From Chlorops oryzae (lineage: Eukaryota; Arthropoda; Insecta; Diptera; Chloropidae): a stretch of DNA of 64,000 bases. The translations under genes were made by a program, and so were the position numbers. A model generated the notes under the pieces. That model was not told the origin of the DNA. It was given only the letters and a program-made list of their open reading frames with translations, and searched no databases. Each line of letters starts with the position of its first letter. Within the stretch, counting starts at the first letter, position 1. The stretch covers positions 31,151,571 through 31,215,570 of the forward strand of contig CM035806.1 of assembly GCA_020466095.1 (NCBI GenBank). Direction: 5' to 3'. Shown here piece after piece: positions 44,272 to 56,500 of the stretch.

Positions 44272-44771
44272 TTAACCCTTTACTGGATGATATATGTACT
44301 TATTCAATAAGTGGGATAATTTTTTTCTTTCGAAGTAAAAGGATTTATTAACGTTTTACTGCTGATATATTAATATTTTAACCCTTTATTTTATGATATA
44401 AAAAATTTGTGGGGAAAATTTCTTTCGGTATTAACCCTTTACTGCATGCCACTTAATGGTTTCGTTAACCCTCTACTACATGCCATGTTAAATATGAAGG
44501 TGGAATTTTTTTTTCGCACTTAATGGTTTTACTAACCCTTTATGGTATGATATACATATTTATGTATGTACATATTTAATAAGCGGAAAATTTTTACCCC
44601 GGTATTATTAACCCTTTCCTGCATGATATAATAAATATGGGGAGCATTTTTTTTTTCGCATTACATAAATGGTGTTATTAATCCTTTAATGCATGATATA
44701 TTAAATTAGTGGGAATTTTTTTTTTTTTTTGCCAGAAACCATATATGGATTCGTATGCGATAAAGGGTTAA
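44272..44771. mobile_element. 500-bp TTAA-bounded element made of tandem terminal-like units
   Basis: It starts TTAACCCTTTACTGGATGAT and ends ATAAAGGGTTAA. Between lie at least six further AACCCTTTACTGCATGATAT-type units (near 44371, 44431, 44467, 44534, 44609, 44679), each followed by a GTGGG(G)AAATTTTTTT stretch and often TTAATGGTTT. Related units occur at 61930-62066. TTAA ends and CCCTTT suggest a piggyBac-derived MITE, but this is inference. Confidence 0.6.
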
Positions 44772-45932
44772 GAGCGATTAACAAATGCTTTTCGTTTGAA
44801 ATTTTAAATAAAAAATTTTTAACTATCCGTAAGTTTGTAGAAATTTACTTCGGGAACTCCCTTCTGAATTAATTTCATATAGTTTTTATGGACCGTATGT
44901 ATCTGCCTAGCCTAAGAGATCTAACGTTTTTCCCCTTAGGCCTTAAAATGTGTATGATTTTTTTAAGAACAATTATTTAATATGAATTATTTTATTTATT
45001 CGAAAAGAAACGGAATGCAATAATTGATGAACAGAAAAGTAATGTGTCATCACTTAAACATTGTTTTGTGCAATGAAAAGTAAGGCAAAATAGAAGGATT
45101 ATATAAAAATTCTTGAAGGCATAGCCGTGTTAAAAAATAATGTCTTATTCGATCAATGCACGCTATAATCAAATATTCTTTTATTCCTTACGTTTTCTCG
45201 CTGGGTATATCCCTCGATTGTCTGTTTTGTTTGACATAAGATCAGTTGGAAAATTTCTCACCCAGAATATCTTAAATTTTATTCAATTAAGTGCGAAAGC
45301 AAGAATGAAAAATAGCGCCAATAGAAAAATGAGAAATTTGTTATGAAAAATACCTTCCCATAGCGCAACGTTACAAGCTCTCTGAGCAAACGAACATGCC
45401 CACACACGCTGATATTGTGGGAGCTAAAAAAGAGAAAAGAAAAACAAAATAGCGTCACATAAAAACCGGTTGCGTTAGGTTGAATGCCGGCAATTGTTGG
45501 ACAAGCGTCTATGTGTAATCGCACTTACAAACATACTTTTTGTTTATAAGCGCTCCCCCGTGCTGCTCTCCTACCCCCACCGCTCCGCACCGGGGGTTCG
45601 GACTGTGATATCTGCTGTATGTGGGCAGTATTTGGGGTGGGGTGCAGCCCGTAGCCTGCTGTCTGCGTTCTTGCTGATGTTGTTGATACATATGTACATA
45701 CGTATGTATGTATGTATATTCGGTTGAGAGAGATCATGCTCAATTGCGCTGTTAAACGCGTTGGTGGCATATCACCGATGGTTAGAGTCGCCACGTCAAA
45801 TGGGTGCGTGTGACATTAAAAAATGAAAAGGAAAACGCAAACGCAAAAGAACGAGAAAAACTAAAAGCTACAAGAACTTCTGATTGGACTATTAGACGAG
45901 TGGCTGCGCTGGAAAAACATTTTTTTTTCAAT

Positions 45933-45964
<32 letters not shown>

Positions 45965-48904
45965 TGTGACAAATCCACATGTCCCTAAAAGGCTTATATG
46001 TTGTATGTCGCCCAAGTATAAAAAATAGTGAAGTTTAAATGCTTTTTTTTTTATAAATTCTGGAAATTGAAATTGTAACTCCAAGCGAAATATTGTTTGA
46101 AGCTGCAAAATGGCATAGAGTGAACTTAAAAACTGGCAAGGAAAACACCTGCCGCTTTAAGGATGAGCAGAAGGACCTGTCTGCTGTCACATACAACGAA
46201 TATTCACATTCAAATAGCATTTAAGAGAGTCCTTTTCTTACTGCCAAGACATAGGAACAGAAGTATTGTAAGATGATGCATGGAAATGCGCCTTTACGCA
46301 CAGCTTGGAGCGCTAGAGAAGTAGGATGAGGAGGAGGAATAAACAATATACACACATAAGCATATATAGGCACATACATTGTACATATGCTGGCTGAATG
46401 GTTCGACAGGAAATCCACCCCTAAATATACCGAAAAAGGGGGAAGACAGAGCAAAGCAAAGCAAAGCCAAAAAAAAAAAAAAAAAACAATAATGATAAAA
46501 ATAAAAAAGCGAACAACGAGCACCGAGCAACCAAAATGCTTGAGAAGAAAAAGGGACACGAAAGGATATCGTAATTTGGCACATGTGTTGCACATGAAAT
46601 GCCATCACATCGCATACAGCATAATAACTATGCCAAGTCAGACCAAGTCAGAGGGATATACTGAACTCCAGCAGCGATGGTGATGGTGATGGTGCTGGCG
46701 ATGGGCCCATATCCTCGTGCACGCACAAATTTTTCAACCAAGGATGAGCCAACCCGGGATACAAGTGATTTCAACAAGTAAAGTGAAGATACGAGAGGGA
46801 GAAAAGGAAATAAATTGTATGAAAAATATAAATTGAGAAAAAATGGATCGAAGAAAAACGGAGGCAACTGTTGTTTGGCGAAACAGGCGGCAAAATGATC
46901 CTACATGCCATCATAGCACAGGGCTGCACATACATACATGCACATACATATATGCTGAAGAATGTAGGTACACTTTTATAGGGTAAAGTGCTTGTACGTG
47001 TGCGCATTCGTGCATCCTTGAGGGCAGTTGCTACAAGTGGTATTTGGCGCACATGTGAGTTTCGTCAATAGGGGATGACGACGATGACGCTGATGATAGT
47101 GATGGTGATGGCGATGTCGAAGAAGCACCTGCACTTGCTCAACGATTCAATTCGAGTCACTGCATGCGAATGGTGTGCGCACAGTGCATTTCGAAAATCA
47201 TGGGGGTTGAAAATGATGCGACGGCATTTGCCTGTTGCTCAACCGAAGTTGTTTCTCATGAAACGGAAAGAAAGAAATTAAATTAAATAAAATGAAATAA
47301 AGAGAAAAAAAAAAAATAATAATAATGAAAAGAAAAAATAAAAGCTCAAGGAGTAAAGCAAAAAAAAAAAAAAAAATTAAAAGCAGACCAGTCATCATAG
47401 CCTTGGGAGCATTTTAGCTGACCGCTTACGCCCACCACAATTACCGATGTGCCCGCATCTTTTGTCGGTTGTTGTCAATCAGGCGATCAGGCAATCGGTA
47501 GTGGGGCCGAGTCGAAATGAGACGGCCGCGGTGTGGCGGGCGATTGCAGCAAATTACAGAGAGCCCCCAAAAAGTGCTTAAAGTGGTAAAACGACTTTTC
47601 AATTTTCGAACTCATTGTCAGCAGCAACGCGTAGCAGTCGAAGAGTTACGATTCATCAGCACCAGCACCAGCAACAGCAACAGCATCATCATCAAACGAG
47701 TTAACAACGACAACAACAACTATATAACAACAAGCTCAAAAAATGGCCCACCAGCAAGCATCGAAATCTACGGTTCGAGGCTATTTTAAGCTGGAAATCG
47801 AAAAAATGCCAAAGAAGTTCAAAAAAAAAAAAGAAAGAAACAAATTCGAAATAAAGAGAAGCGGCCTCATATAGCATGGCCCATCAACCCACCCGAAACA
47901 AAAAAAAAATGTTCACAAAAAGTCCAACTTAACCAATCAACCTCACCCAACCCATTCCAATTCTCTTCACCAACCCGCATTTTTTCCCCTCTTTTTTTTT
48001 TTTGTTTTTTTTTGGTTTTGTCCATGATCGTCAGATCAACTTGCCCTGATGCTGTTGCTGTTTTTGTTGTTGCTGTCGTTATCGTTGTCGATGCCGTTGT
48101 CGCTGCTTAGGTTGCTTTCGGTGCCAAACCGAAATGACGCAGCTCATCTGCCTTTGCGGTTGGCCTTTCTTGGCTGTTGTTATTGTGCCTTTTAACTGCC
48201 CCCACCGCCGCCACTACCACCACCACCACCTCTTCAATACTATGGGGACAGCAAAAACAAAGAAAACTACTGCTACCATTCACCTAGCACCGTAACCATC
48301 GCCATAAACCATCATCGCCGCCGCAACCGCCGTCGTTATAACCGATGGCGGCGGCATCACTGCTTCTTTTTTTGGGGTTTTTAGACTTTTCTTATTTCAT
48401 CAGAGCGTTTTTATTGTGCTTTTCTTCTTCTTTTTCGTCTCCCCCCTCACCCCCTCCCCATCCCCCTCTGGGACTCATCATTCTATTCGATTTCTTCACT
48501 CAACCGATATGCGTATGAATGTCGGTCCGATCGTCTGCTGCTTTTGCTTTTTTTTTTTTTTTGTTTGGTTCGGCATCGGCTTCTGCTTTTGCTGTTGACC
48601 AAAATACCACCTGCCGCCCATATTCAATGATGGCACATCGAAAAAAACAAAAAAAAAAAAAAAAAAACGAATGACGCCAAAAAAACAAAATAAAAAACAA
48701 CAAAAATAACAATGAAAAATAGCCTCTGTTGGTTTTTGAATGTGCTTTTGTTGTTGTTGCCTTATGGGTTTAAAAAAAATATTTTTTTCGTTGTTGTTTT
48801 CTTTAGCAAATCAATCCACCGAATTGTTTTCCTTGTACACGGAATCGTACCACATCGATAGTTTATAGCGTTCGCTCTGCCTCATCGAAGTATGGAAATG
48901 CCAC
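44772..48904. other. Non-coding spacer with GC-richer, UTR-like blocks
   Basis: The region holds A/T homopolymers, (GTAT)n near 45700, a GGTGATGGTGATGGTG stretch near 46680, GATGA and CAGCAACAG runs near 47080-47720 and CCACCACCACCACC near 48215. Open frames here (for example 47517-47789) are low-complexity, with no recognised domain. It could contain non-coding exons or enhancers of chn. I see nothing firm. Confidence 0.5.
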
Positions 48905-49042
48905 GCGATCTTCCTCGCTCTCTCTCTCTCTTATTCTCTCTCTTTCTTACTCTCTCTCTCTTTTTTAATCTCTATCTCTTTTACTCTCTCTTCTCTCTCT
49001 CTCTTACTCTCTCTCTCTCTTACTCTCTCTCTCTCTCTCTTA

Positions 49043-49076
<34 letters not shown>

Positions 49077-49347
49077 ACACTCTCACCTACTCTTTCAACC
49101 TCTCCCTATCTTACTCTCTCTTTGTTCTCTCTTATTCTCTCTATTACTCTATCTGTTGAATGAAGTGAGGTGGGCGGGGGTTGTTGGTAGCCCAGGCAAT
49201 CAGACCTTTTGGTCATTTTCCCAAATCCATTTCTTACTCTCTCTCTAAGTCTCTCTCTCTCTTACTCTCTTCTCTCTCTTACTCTCTCTCTCTCTTACTC
49301 TCTCTCTCTCTCTCTCTCTCATCTCTCTCTCTTCTCTCTCTCTCTTA

Positions 49348-49431
<84 letters not shown>

Positions 49432-49440
49432 ACTCTTCAA
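48905..49440. repeat. Two large CT microsatellites
   Basis: Imperfect (CT)n with TTACTCTC variants occupies about 48905-49155 and again 49237-49440, separated by about 80 bp of unique sequence (GTGGGCGGGGGTTGTTGGTA region). Ser/Leu-rich open frames are artefacts. Confidence 0.93.
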
Positions 49441-52400
49441 TATCGTTCTCAAATCTCTCAGTTTCAAGAGCTGAATTGAAGATTTTCTCAATATAAAACA
49501 AATAAGTAAAACAAATAAAGTAATCCTTGGGCCTTTTACGGAAAGTCACTTGAATTCTTTTCTCAAGCGGGACATTGTCACAGGAGATCTTTTTTGTTGA
49601 CCATTGAATGCAATTGAACGGAGGATTTCATCAGTTCATCATTGACAGTGGGAATTCTTGTACTTAGCCCTTAGCGAAGTCCTTAACACAATTTTTGAAG
49701 TGAGTGCAAATGCACTTTCTTTTCACATTCACTCACCGAAAGAAAAAATTTCTTTTAGACTGATTCTGTTTACAAATAATATGTATATAGATTTATATTT
49801 GTGCGTATAAATCCTTCCCGCTTGGGACGATTTTGAATGATTGACCACTTAAATTGAACTGAAATTGAAACTAGGATCGTCGAAGGAGCAGCAGCAGCAG
49901 CAGCAGAGCATAAACGCGCGCACACACACGCACGCACAGACGCGCGCGCTGCTCACGAAATCGTAGGGACCGCGAAAATGAGTAATAATCTCGACGGTTC
50001 TTGGAAAGAAGCAATGCGAGCAATGAAGCAAAGAGAAAAGGCACAAGCAAAGCATATTGCGTACCCATAAAAACGGCGTTTAAACTACAACCACCGTCGG
50101 CTTCAGAACAAGCACCACCGCCACCTACTACCTACATATGTACATGTGTACCTATCTGCCGTCCTACCTTTCCTTTTCCGCTCTCCCTCTTTCTCACTGT
50201 CTCTCTATTCATGCAAGAAGCGCAAGTAAATAACGCGCCGACTGGAATGAAACGGGACGGGACGGGACGGAATGGCATGGCATGGAATGCCTGTACAATG
50301 TACACACAGTGGTGTTTCGCTCATAAGGTCGACGCAGCCCACAACCGAGCCCAACCGATCTCTCAGCATCTACAATAGTCATTAGTGCCGCAGGTAGTTG
50401 GACGGCCGGGCTCAATTCACGTCGCATAGAAACCGTCAAAAGGTGGAAACAGAGGCGAAAACACCCAAAAAACAACAACAACATCAACGGCAACAACAAC
50501 AAAAATATTCAACAAAAATAAAGAGGAAAAAGAGCAATGAAACGCATAACCTTGTGCGCAGGCGCAGGCGCAACCCAAGCCATCAGTGGTTTATTTTTCA
50601 GTTTTGGGTGTGGGTTCGGTTCGGCTCGGTTCTGAGCACGTTGAAAAAGCAGAGACACCACATCAACAACAACAAAAACAAAAAAAAACTGAATAGCAAT
50701 GCTTTGGGCTAAACTGTCTGCTTGATTGCTTGCCTGCATGCCTGCCTGCTGGCCTGTCATTTTGCTAACACTGACAAGATCACGTACAGATCGGGCGAAC
50801 ACCGCCACCACCAACGCCAACGCCACCGCCAATCGCTTTTCCCCCCGTCCTCTTCTCCATCTCCTTCTTCGTTGTCTTCGTCTTAAAAAGGCTCCTCTGC
50901 ATATTCATATGCCCAAAAGATATGACAACATACCATCATTTGCTCTTTCGAGGGCCTTTACATATGAGACACATCACCTCATCGGCCTTACCCTACTCAA
51001 GGCGGAACTTTACCATATACAAAGATTCGTCATCCCAAGAAAAAAGAAGAAGAAGCACATATATATATATATATATACATATATATTGTATATGTATGTA
51101 TGTATGCATATACACATACATACAATCGATCGCTTCGAGACAAAAAGCAATGAAGAGCGTAGATTTCTCTTGTCTTCTCCTCTTGTTGATCTTTTCCACT
51201 TCTCTTCTTCTCTACTGTTTTTTTTTTCTGCGTTGGGCTAACATAAAAATTTCCAAGAAACCACCTACCTACCCAAAAACCTCTACACCACAACGAATGC
51301 CAGTGCCAATGCCAACCACCAACGATTTCGTCGTCGTCGTCGTCGTCGTCGCCCGAACGAATTTTTCGAAAAGGAAAAAAATTGAGAAAAAAATGTTTTT
51401 TTTTTTTTGGGTTGAAAATTAAAACGGCGCGTCGCAGTTGCAGTCGCCGTCGGGGCGTCGCGAACGTCTTGAAAGACGACGCCAAGAAGAACGCATGCGC
51501 GACATGCCGTTGAAGCTGTCACCGATGGCGGCGGCGGTGGTGGTGCTGCTGCTTCTGGTGGTAGTAACTGTGCTACATTCAAAAGGCAAAACGCCGAGAG
51601 AGGGAGAGAAGAAAGCGATAAAAACGTAGAATGGCACAAAGAAAGCCCTCAACAACAAAAAACAACAACAACGGCAGCAACTGAAAAGGCGGCTCAAGGC
51701 GAACTATGTCGGGGGAAACGAAACGGGTTTTTCCATTGGAGGACGGCGGACGGACAACCGACGGCCGAGAGCCGACAGCCTTGTTGCGCAGGCGTAAATT
51801 CGTGGTTTTAATTTTTTCGTTTCCCCCCTCCCGCTGCCGTCCTGACCCGTTCACAGATAATAATTTTTCGGATTTCGTATTTATGCCTTCGTTCTATGCA
51901 CACATTTTTTCTTCTCATTTTTAAACAATTTTTTTTTTTTGGGTGGAAGATTCCATGATTTCGTTGTTGTTGTGTTGTAGGAGTCGTCGTCTCTCAATCG
52001 CCCAGTCGAAGCCAAAGCGAATTGCAGCCAAAAAGGGGTCTCTCCGTTTACACGGCAACGGCGACGGCGACGAGATGGGCTCTGCGGTAACAGGTAGAAA
52101 CGAGCGACAGCTGCAGGTAAATGTGGAGTTGGCTGTGCCGCTTACAAACGTACATACAACGTGCATACGTACAATCGACACTTGTGCTTGCTTATTTACT
52201 GCGTGTACATATCGCTTTGATGCGACTGCTGTCGATGATGGCCGGCGGTGGTAGGGATGGTGGTGGTGGTGCTGCCGATGGTGGTGCCGATGGTGATGTG
52301 GTGGCGACAGGAAATGCCTTTTTTTATTCCTTTCCCTCCCTCTCTCTCTCTCTCTCTCTCTCTTTTTCTTTTCATCGTGCTGCATCTTCGTCCCCTTGAT

Positions 52401-53415
52401 GATGGTTGTGCCTGTTCACTGATCGTTGCTGGCTGTTGGTGGTAGCTTGATCGTCTTCGATGATCTTGATCTAACCAGAAGGATCATGAAGACATACAAC
52501 TTGCAGCTTTTTGTTCACTGCCACTGCTAACCCCGTTTCCTTTTCGACAGACCACAGCAGCAGCAGAATCAGCAGCAGCAGGTACTTCACTTCACTACTA
52601 TTCGGCGCCAATCAAGCAGGCGCCAGCCAGCCAGCCACCCTCCCTACAAAACGATCGAGAGGGAACGAAATATTTTGACAATGAAACGAGAAAGGAAGTG
52701 CGTAATTTATTGTTCCCTTTGAGGGATTTTATTTTATGCTTCAGCTGTATTCTCGAACGGGCTAGCGATTTGCCTGGTTGCCCTTTGTTCACAAAAATCA
52801 GTGGAAAGCACTTGTGGGAGTGTATATGTATGAGGATTTCGAGTATACAGTGCTGAAAGTGCTCGATTCTCGGAAAAATTTATTCAATTTCTTTATTTCC
52901 TTTTATTTTTCAAAATTTTGGCTCAGGAAATTTGTCGCTAAAGGGTGAGCTCCTCTTCTCTATTGTCTTAATAGTCTCTATGGTCATACATATCAGCTCT
53001 TGATAGCGGTTGAAAGCGGTTCCTAGCCCATGCTTTTACTGAAAAGAGTCGGGCTTTAAAACCGAGGAGTTTCGTGTGGACCAGGGCCTGACCCGAAAAT
53101 AAGCGACCCCCTTTTGGATGGCCGTAGCTAATACTTTATTGACTTAATACAATGCGAAGATCTCATTTGTATTTCCTAAACATGAGCAGAAATAAAGTAA
53201 TCGGCACGATCTCACGACTTTAAGTTTTCGGAATCGCTTAATCGGAATTTAAGTTCTATATAGTTCCATATAGGCACCAGATTCAGCCAATAACCCGCAA
53301 AACCATCCTCGAGCGGGGTTATTCGGTTTCTTTTTTTGAGGTTTTCGTGAATCCTAGAGCCGATGGAGTTGAAAGGACTTCATTTTCGGGTTCAGCGCCC
53401 CTTTAAAACATATAC

Positions 53416-53521
53416 ACCCCTATTCTGAATAATATTTCATGTGAACTTTTCTGCCAGTATAAAAACAACTTTCTATTGAAACTGGCGGAAAAGTTCACGT
53501 CAGATATTTTTCAGAATGGGG
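53416..53521. mobile_element. 106-bp palindromic MITE with CCCC(T)ATTCTG ends
   Basis: CCCCTATTCTGAATAATATT at the left faces AATATTTTTCAGAATGGGG-type sequence at the right (complementary), and the arms continue through GTGAACTTTTC.GCCAGT. Its CCCCTATTCTG terminus matches the ends of the Harbinger-type element at 28532-28966, suggesting the same superfamily. Confidence 0.7.
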
Positions 53522-54468
53522 ATGATAGTAAGCCTAGTGAGACCCCTGGATCTGACACCTTTTCTGTAAGGATATGTGATTATTTTATTTGCCTCTTCTT
53601 CTTTTTCGATGGGCGTTACATTCCTCGGAACTATTATTTATATTACAGGGGCTGTATTATAAGAAGGGGCTGTATTATTAGAAGGGGCTGTATTATTAGA
53701 AGAAGAGTAATACAAATCTATGCAAGGAAGAATTCCTGGTCAAAATAAACGATAGGCAATGTATTAAACGTGGTAATGCAGAAAACCTTCAAATATAAGT
53801 GTGGTGTTTATATACGAGTACTACCATGCAGGTTCAGGCTTCAAAAAAGACGCCCACGCCTATCTCCATTTCGGATAGACTTCTAAGGAGTTTTGGGGTC
53901 CGATGATAACGTATTGAAAGTCCAGCTTAGATGACGAATGTATTTTTGGATAGATATAGATAAATCGTAGGATGATAATCTGTCTGTGTATACTATAAGT
54001 ACTTGAAAATGATCTTAAATAGTACATTAAAAATAACTAGTACATAATATATATAAATTAAATCGTATATAAGTATGATGAATTGATAATATATTAATAT
54101 AATCGAATATAAACTAAATTGTACATATATACTTGCGATACATGCTTCAAATTAAATATATACTATTAAATAAATCGAGATATGAATGAACTTAGGAAAT
54201 GTGCATATAAGGATTAGACTGAAGTTAAATATAATATAAGATATATAATAAAATTAAAATATAGCAGGTATTCACTAAAGGCGTGACTAAAATACTGTTA
54301 TGGAATAAACGGAAAATTGCGTACTATCTTCAAAAATATATTTCAATTTATTTGTATTAGACATATATTATATAACGGATAAAATTTTACCATTTCAAAT
54401 ATAAAAATAACGATTCGATCCTAGGATGGCTTAAGGAAGTACCTATTAAATAATAGAAAAATAAATCA

Positions 54469-54632
54469 TAGCGGTATTCACAAGGCTTAAAATTGAAAGT
54501 GGAAAATCGGAAAATTGCGACTTCTTCAAAAATTTTTCAACTTTTTTTGTATCTTGCACAACTTTTTAAGCTGATAAAATTTTCCGATTTTGCGACTTTA
54601 CTACTTTCCGGCGCTTTGTGAATACCACTATA
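54469..54632. mobile_element. MITE with GGTATTCACAA ends
   Basis: TAGCGGTATTCACAAGGC is mirrored by GCGCTTTGTGAATACCACTA, and inner GGAAAATCGGAAAATTGCGA is mirrored by ATTTTCCGATTTTGCGAC. It is the same family as the element next to Mettl16. A partial relative starts at AGGTATTCACTAAAGGCG near 54266. Confidence 0.7.
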
Positions 54633-55338
54633 ATTTCGAACAACGCCTGAAGCATGGGCGTAATCCAGGCTTAGAAAAAGGAGGAGGGTAACTTTCCTCA
54701 TTTTATTTTAAATTAGAGACTGATGGCTTGATTTTAAAAATAATTCCATCTTAAAGGATGCTTCAAGTACGCCCATCAACCATTAGATGGACCATGTTAG
54801 CAAATAAATAAGCCGAGAAAAAGCGTCTAATTTCGGCTTAAAAACTTCCACTCGGAAGATATATGGATGAACAGAAAGGTTCAATCGGTCGAATTCCACA
54901 AAAAAAAAAAAAAAAAATATAAAAAAAATAAGTGAAATTGCGACCATTTTATAAGGATGGCCCATTTTCATATCACTATGGCCCAATTTTCGAAAGTATT
55001 GCAACTTAGAGGTTAGCCAACTTAATCATAAAGGGCAAAAATAAAGTTTATAAGCATTATTTAGTAATTAAAAAATAAAGTATTTTACTAAAAAATAAAG
55101 TATTTTAAATTCTGTTATTAAAAAACAGAACATATCAAATATTTAAAAAATATAAAAATAAATAACATGCTTTCATACCACCATATATTCAATTTAAATT
55201 ATCTCTCACACTGAAATACTAGTAACTTACTAGTAGTTAGTCCACTTTTGTTCTTTAATATACACTTTTTATTGCTTGCAGAACATTGTAGTTGGTCTAT
55301 GATTTGTTTCACCTACTTACAATTGCAATTAACGCTAT

Positions 55339-55900
55339 TAGAGTTGTAAAATATCGTTACTATTCGGTAAAAGGTAACGACTACTGTATTCAGTAATCAA
55401 TAACGTCTCGTTACTGATGGAAGTATCTCGTTACTAGTACTTTTTTGCACACATGCCAGCTGATGGTTTCCGGAGTAATTAAGTACTAAAATAATGGGTC
55501 CGCAAAACAGTGTATGGTAGTAGAAAGAGTTGAGTTGATATTTGATTACTAACTACTGAATGAAGAGTCAAAGAGCATGAGGGAGTTTTGATTACTTTAT
55601 CAACCTTGAGTTCATATAGAACTATAGCAGCCACTTCGGCCAAATTTTGGCGCGAGCCACCATGTTTTGGTGAAAAAGTTTAACTTTGGTGAATCACGCC
55701 ATAGCTCACACCATAGTTTGGTGAACCACATAATAGAAGTGTGGTGCGCTTATGCTATATGATTGAGTTATTCAATGAATGAATGAACAATATTTAGAAA
55801 AATAGAACCAAAACTTAGTAACGAGTAATTAGTAACGATTACTTCACCAAAATAACGAATACACCCGAGTAGTGTACATTTTTGCACTTTTACAGCTCTA
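55339..55900. mobile_element. 562-bp hAT-type non-autonomous element with 8-bp duplication
   Basis: The ends TAGAGTTGTAAAA (left) and TTTTACAGCTCTA (right) are inverted repeats of the hAT type. The flanking 8 bp, AACGCTAT, are identical at 55331-55338 and 55901-55908. Subterminal regions are rich in GTTACT/AGTAAC repeats on both sides, as in hAT transposase-binding regions. No transposase ORF remains. Confidence 0.9.
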
Positions 55901-55987
55901 AACGCTATATTTGAATAAATAAGTACATATGTACTTAAGTTGCCAAAATTGCGATTTTCGCGATTGAACATGTAGTCAATCTCAAAA

Positions 55988-56162
55988 CCATCGAAACTCT
56001 CTATAATGAATTTCAGTGGACCTGAAAAATAAAATCGTCGATGAGAGAATTTGTTGTTAGGAGAAAAAAGGCAATATATATTGTAGCAAAAAAGCCTTGA
56101 GAAAGTTCGCTATAGAGAGAAATTTGTTTCAGAGGAGGTCGTTATAGAGTTTATCAACTGTA
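55988..56162. mobile_element. Possible MITE remnant with GTTATAGAG-type repeats
   Basis: AACTCTCTATAATGAATTTC near 55995 loosely mirrors GTCGTTATAGAGTTTATCAA near 56140, and the interior has GTTCGCTATAGAGAGAAATT. The ends are imprecise, so this is a weak call. Confidence 0.35.
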
Positions 56163-56341
56163 TTTATTTTGTTCAATGAACTTCATGATGTGTGTTAGGT
56201 AAAAACTGCTGTATATATTAAAAATAAAGTATTTTAGGATACTTCATTGTTCTAAGAAAGTATAAAGTATATCGATCAGATTTAAAGTAGGATACTATAT
56301 TATAAAGTATGGTTGGCAACCCTAATTGCACTGTACACGCG

Positions 56342-56500
56342 ATATATTATATAAAGAGCACTCTCTCATTGCGAAAACTTCTCTTTAACGGACACCTTTT
56401 GGGAATACTCTAGTGATCCTGTTTTTCAAATAGTTACAGGTTAAGCGGAAATATTCTTCGGTCCCGTAGGCGTCCGGAAGTAGGGAGAGTACACTGTATT
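56342..56500. mobile_element. MITE remnant, ACACTGTA-ended family (copy 2 of 3)
   Basis: Shared blocks are AACGGACACCTTTTGGGAAT, TTAAGCGGAAATATTCT, CGGTCCCGTAGGCGTCCG and the terminus GAGTACACTGTATTC, matching 58439-58552 and 14845-14967. Confidence 0.55.

Larger units (their letters stand above)
49441..55330. other. Non-coding region, GC-richer left half and AT-rich right half
   Basis: 49860-52700 has CAGCAG, CGTCGTCGTC, CGCACGCACG, (GGGAC)n near 50255 and GATGGTGGTGGTG runs typical of fly regulatory or UTR DNA, and the two-fold ORFs there are low-complexity. 52800-53400 is mixed unique sequence. 53416-54632 contains several MITEs. A short GGGGCTGTATTATTAGAAG triplication lies near 53648-53703. 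No gene is recognised. Confidence 0.5.

Noticed and set aside
44097..44351. ORF MGSVLCVHDETREPIMYVIAG...
   Set aside because: No recognised domain; its second half runs into the TTAACCCTTT element and poly-T sequence.
47517..47789. 90-residue ORF MRRPRCGGRLQQ...
   Set aside because: Low-complexity Ser/Asn-rich second half from CAGCAACAG repeats; no domain, no splice or homology support. It may be 5' UTR sequence.
48892..49496. Hydrophobic Ser/Leu-rich open frames
   Set aside because: Same cause: imperfect (CT)n repeats.
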